NCBI RefSeq assembly: GCF_001679925.1
Contig: NZ_LYUZ01000103.1
Span: 76,359-140,358, forward strand
Direction of reading: 5' to 3'
Length of the DNA stretch: 64,000 bases
DNA from: Leisingera sp. JC1
GTDB taxonomy: Bacteria; Pseudomonadota; Alphaproteobacteria; Rhodobacterales; Rhodobacteraceae
A program made the translations under genes and the position numbers. A model generated the notes under the pieces. It made no database searches. It was not told where the DNA came from and saw only the letters and a program-made list of their open reading frames with translations. Shown here in pieces: positions 63,743-64,000 of the stretch; within the stretch, counting starts at the first letter, position 1; each line of letters opens with the position of its first letter.

Positions 63743-64000
63743 ATGCTGTCCAAACTTCTGCCAGTCATTTTGCTGATCATCGGAACCGCAGGCGGCATCG
63801 GCGCCGGCATTATGCTGGCGCCCGCACCTGAGGAAAACCACGCCGCCGTCATTGCCGAAGCGGCACCTGTCCCCGCCGCTGCAGAGGATCACTCCGAGGA
63901 AAGCGAAGAGGATCTGCGCGAATACGTCAAAATCAACAACCAGTTCGTGGTGCCGGTTGTTGATCGCGACCAATTGACCTCCCTTGTGGTGATCTCGCTC
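63743..64000 (+). CDS. fliL: FliL-like flagellar basal-body protein, 5' part
   Basis: The first 86 codons of a gene cut by the window end. The N-terminus MLSKLLPVILLIIGTAGGIG, AGIMLAP is a single membrane helix, followed by an acidic Ala/Glu-rich linker and YVKINNQFVVPVVDRDQLTS, LVVISL, the opening of the periplasmic FliL domain that associates with the stator. The start ATG lies eight bases after flgH. It is too short for the open-frame length cut-off but reads cleanly to the edge. Confidence 0.8.
   Translation, partial: MLSKLLPVILLIIGTAGGIGAGIMLAPAPEENHAAVIAEAAPVPAAAEDHSEESEEDLREYVKINNQFVVPVVDRDQLTSLVVISL

Noticed and set aside
1-64000. tRNA genes, CRISPR arrays, insertion sequences, attachment sites
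   Set aside because: Intergenic regions were read for tRNA-like TTC loops, spaced direct repeats and transposase motifs; nothing convincing was seen.

Overview
The window looks like a chromosomal segment of a marine alphaproteobacterium of the Roseobacter group (Rhodobacteraceae, perhaps close to Leisingera or Phaeobacter). This rests on high GC, paired serC-serA with a leader hairpin, an FlaF/FlbT-type flagellar locus, a short flagellin, two polyamine ABC transporters and several roseobacter-type small genes. The genus is an inference from gene content. No tRNA, rRNA, CRISPR array, transposase or prophage gene was recognised.

Layout. 1-6.7 kb: the 3' part of a UbiB/ABC1 kinase gene, then a sensory cluster with two single-domain response regulators, a CheB-CheR-PAS hybrid and a separate PAS histidine kinase. 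6.9-12.5 kb: a thiolase divergent from an XRE-cupin regulator, a cold-shock protein with a long leader, a VOC protein, and the threonine-degradation pair kbl-tdh. 12.5-19.9 kb: a metallophosphatase, a small membrane protein, the serine genes serA and serC facing serB, a TauE-like exporter, and an ArsR/SRPBCC/YCII group. 19.9-29.4 kb: asparaginase, two small secreted proteins, rlmN, a LOG-type protein, a threonine dehydratase-like enzyme, a GntR regulator, dapD, hutF and hutD. 29.4-39 kb: a prokaryotic ionotropic-glutamate-receptor-like protein, the dapE-GNAT-DUF2064 operon, rnr, DUF1801 and GST-like genes facing a WYL regulator, and a lytic transglycosylase.

39-52.4 kb is a polyamine region. 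One complete ABC importer (ATPase, binding protein, two permeases) lies on the minus strand. A SpuC-like aminotransferase and a GntR regulator follow. A second importer (potF-potG-potH-potI-like) runs on the plus strand and ends in a PuuB-like flavoprotein. A dyad upstream of the aminotransferase and a related TGATCA core before the second binding-protein gene suggest that the GntR protein controls both.

52.4-64 kb is a flagellar locus: flgD and fliK on minus; a FlgJ-like rod protein, a FlgN-like chaperone, flagellin, flaF and flbT on plus; a 0.7-kb stretch with no recognised gene; fliI on minus; then flgB-flgC-fliE-fliQ-flgF-flgG-flgA-flgH-fliL on plus, with fliL cut by the window edge.

Most genes are ordinary housekeeping or roseobacter accessory functions. 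The items most worth follow-up are the iGluR-like channel protein, the split chemosensory-like cluster, the polyamine regulatory dyad, the helically phased 11-bp repeats before the thiolase, the alternative hairpins in the flagellin leader, and the gene-poor gap in the flagellar locus.
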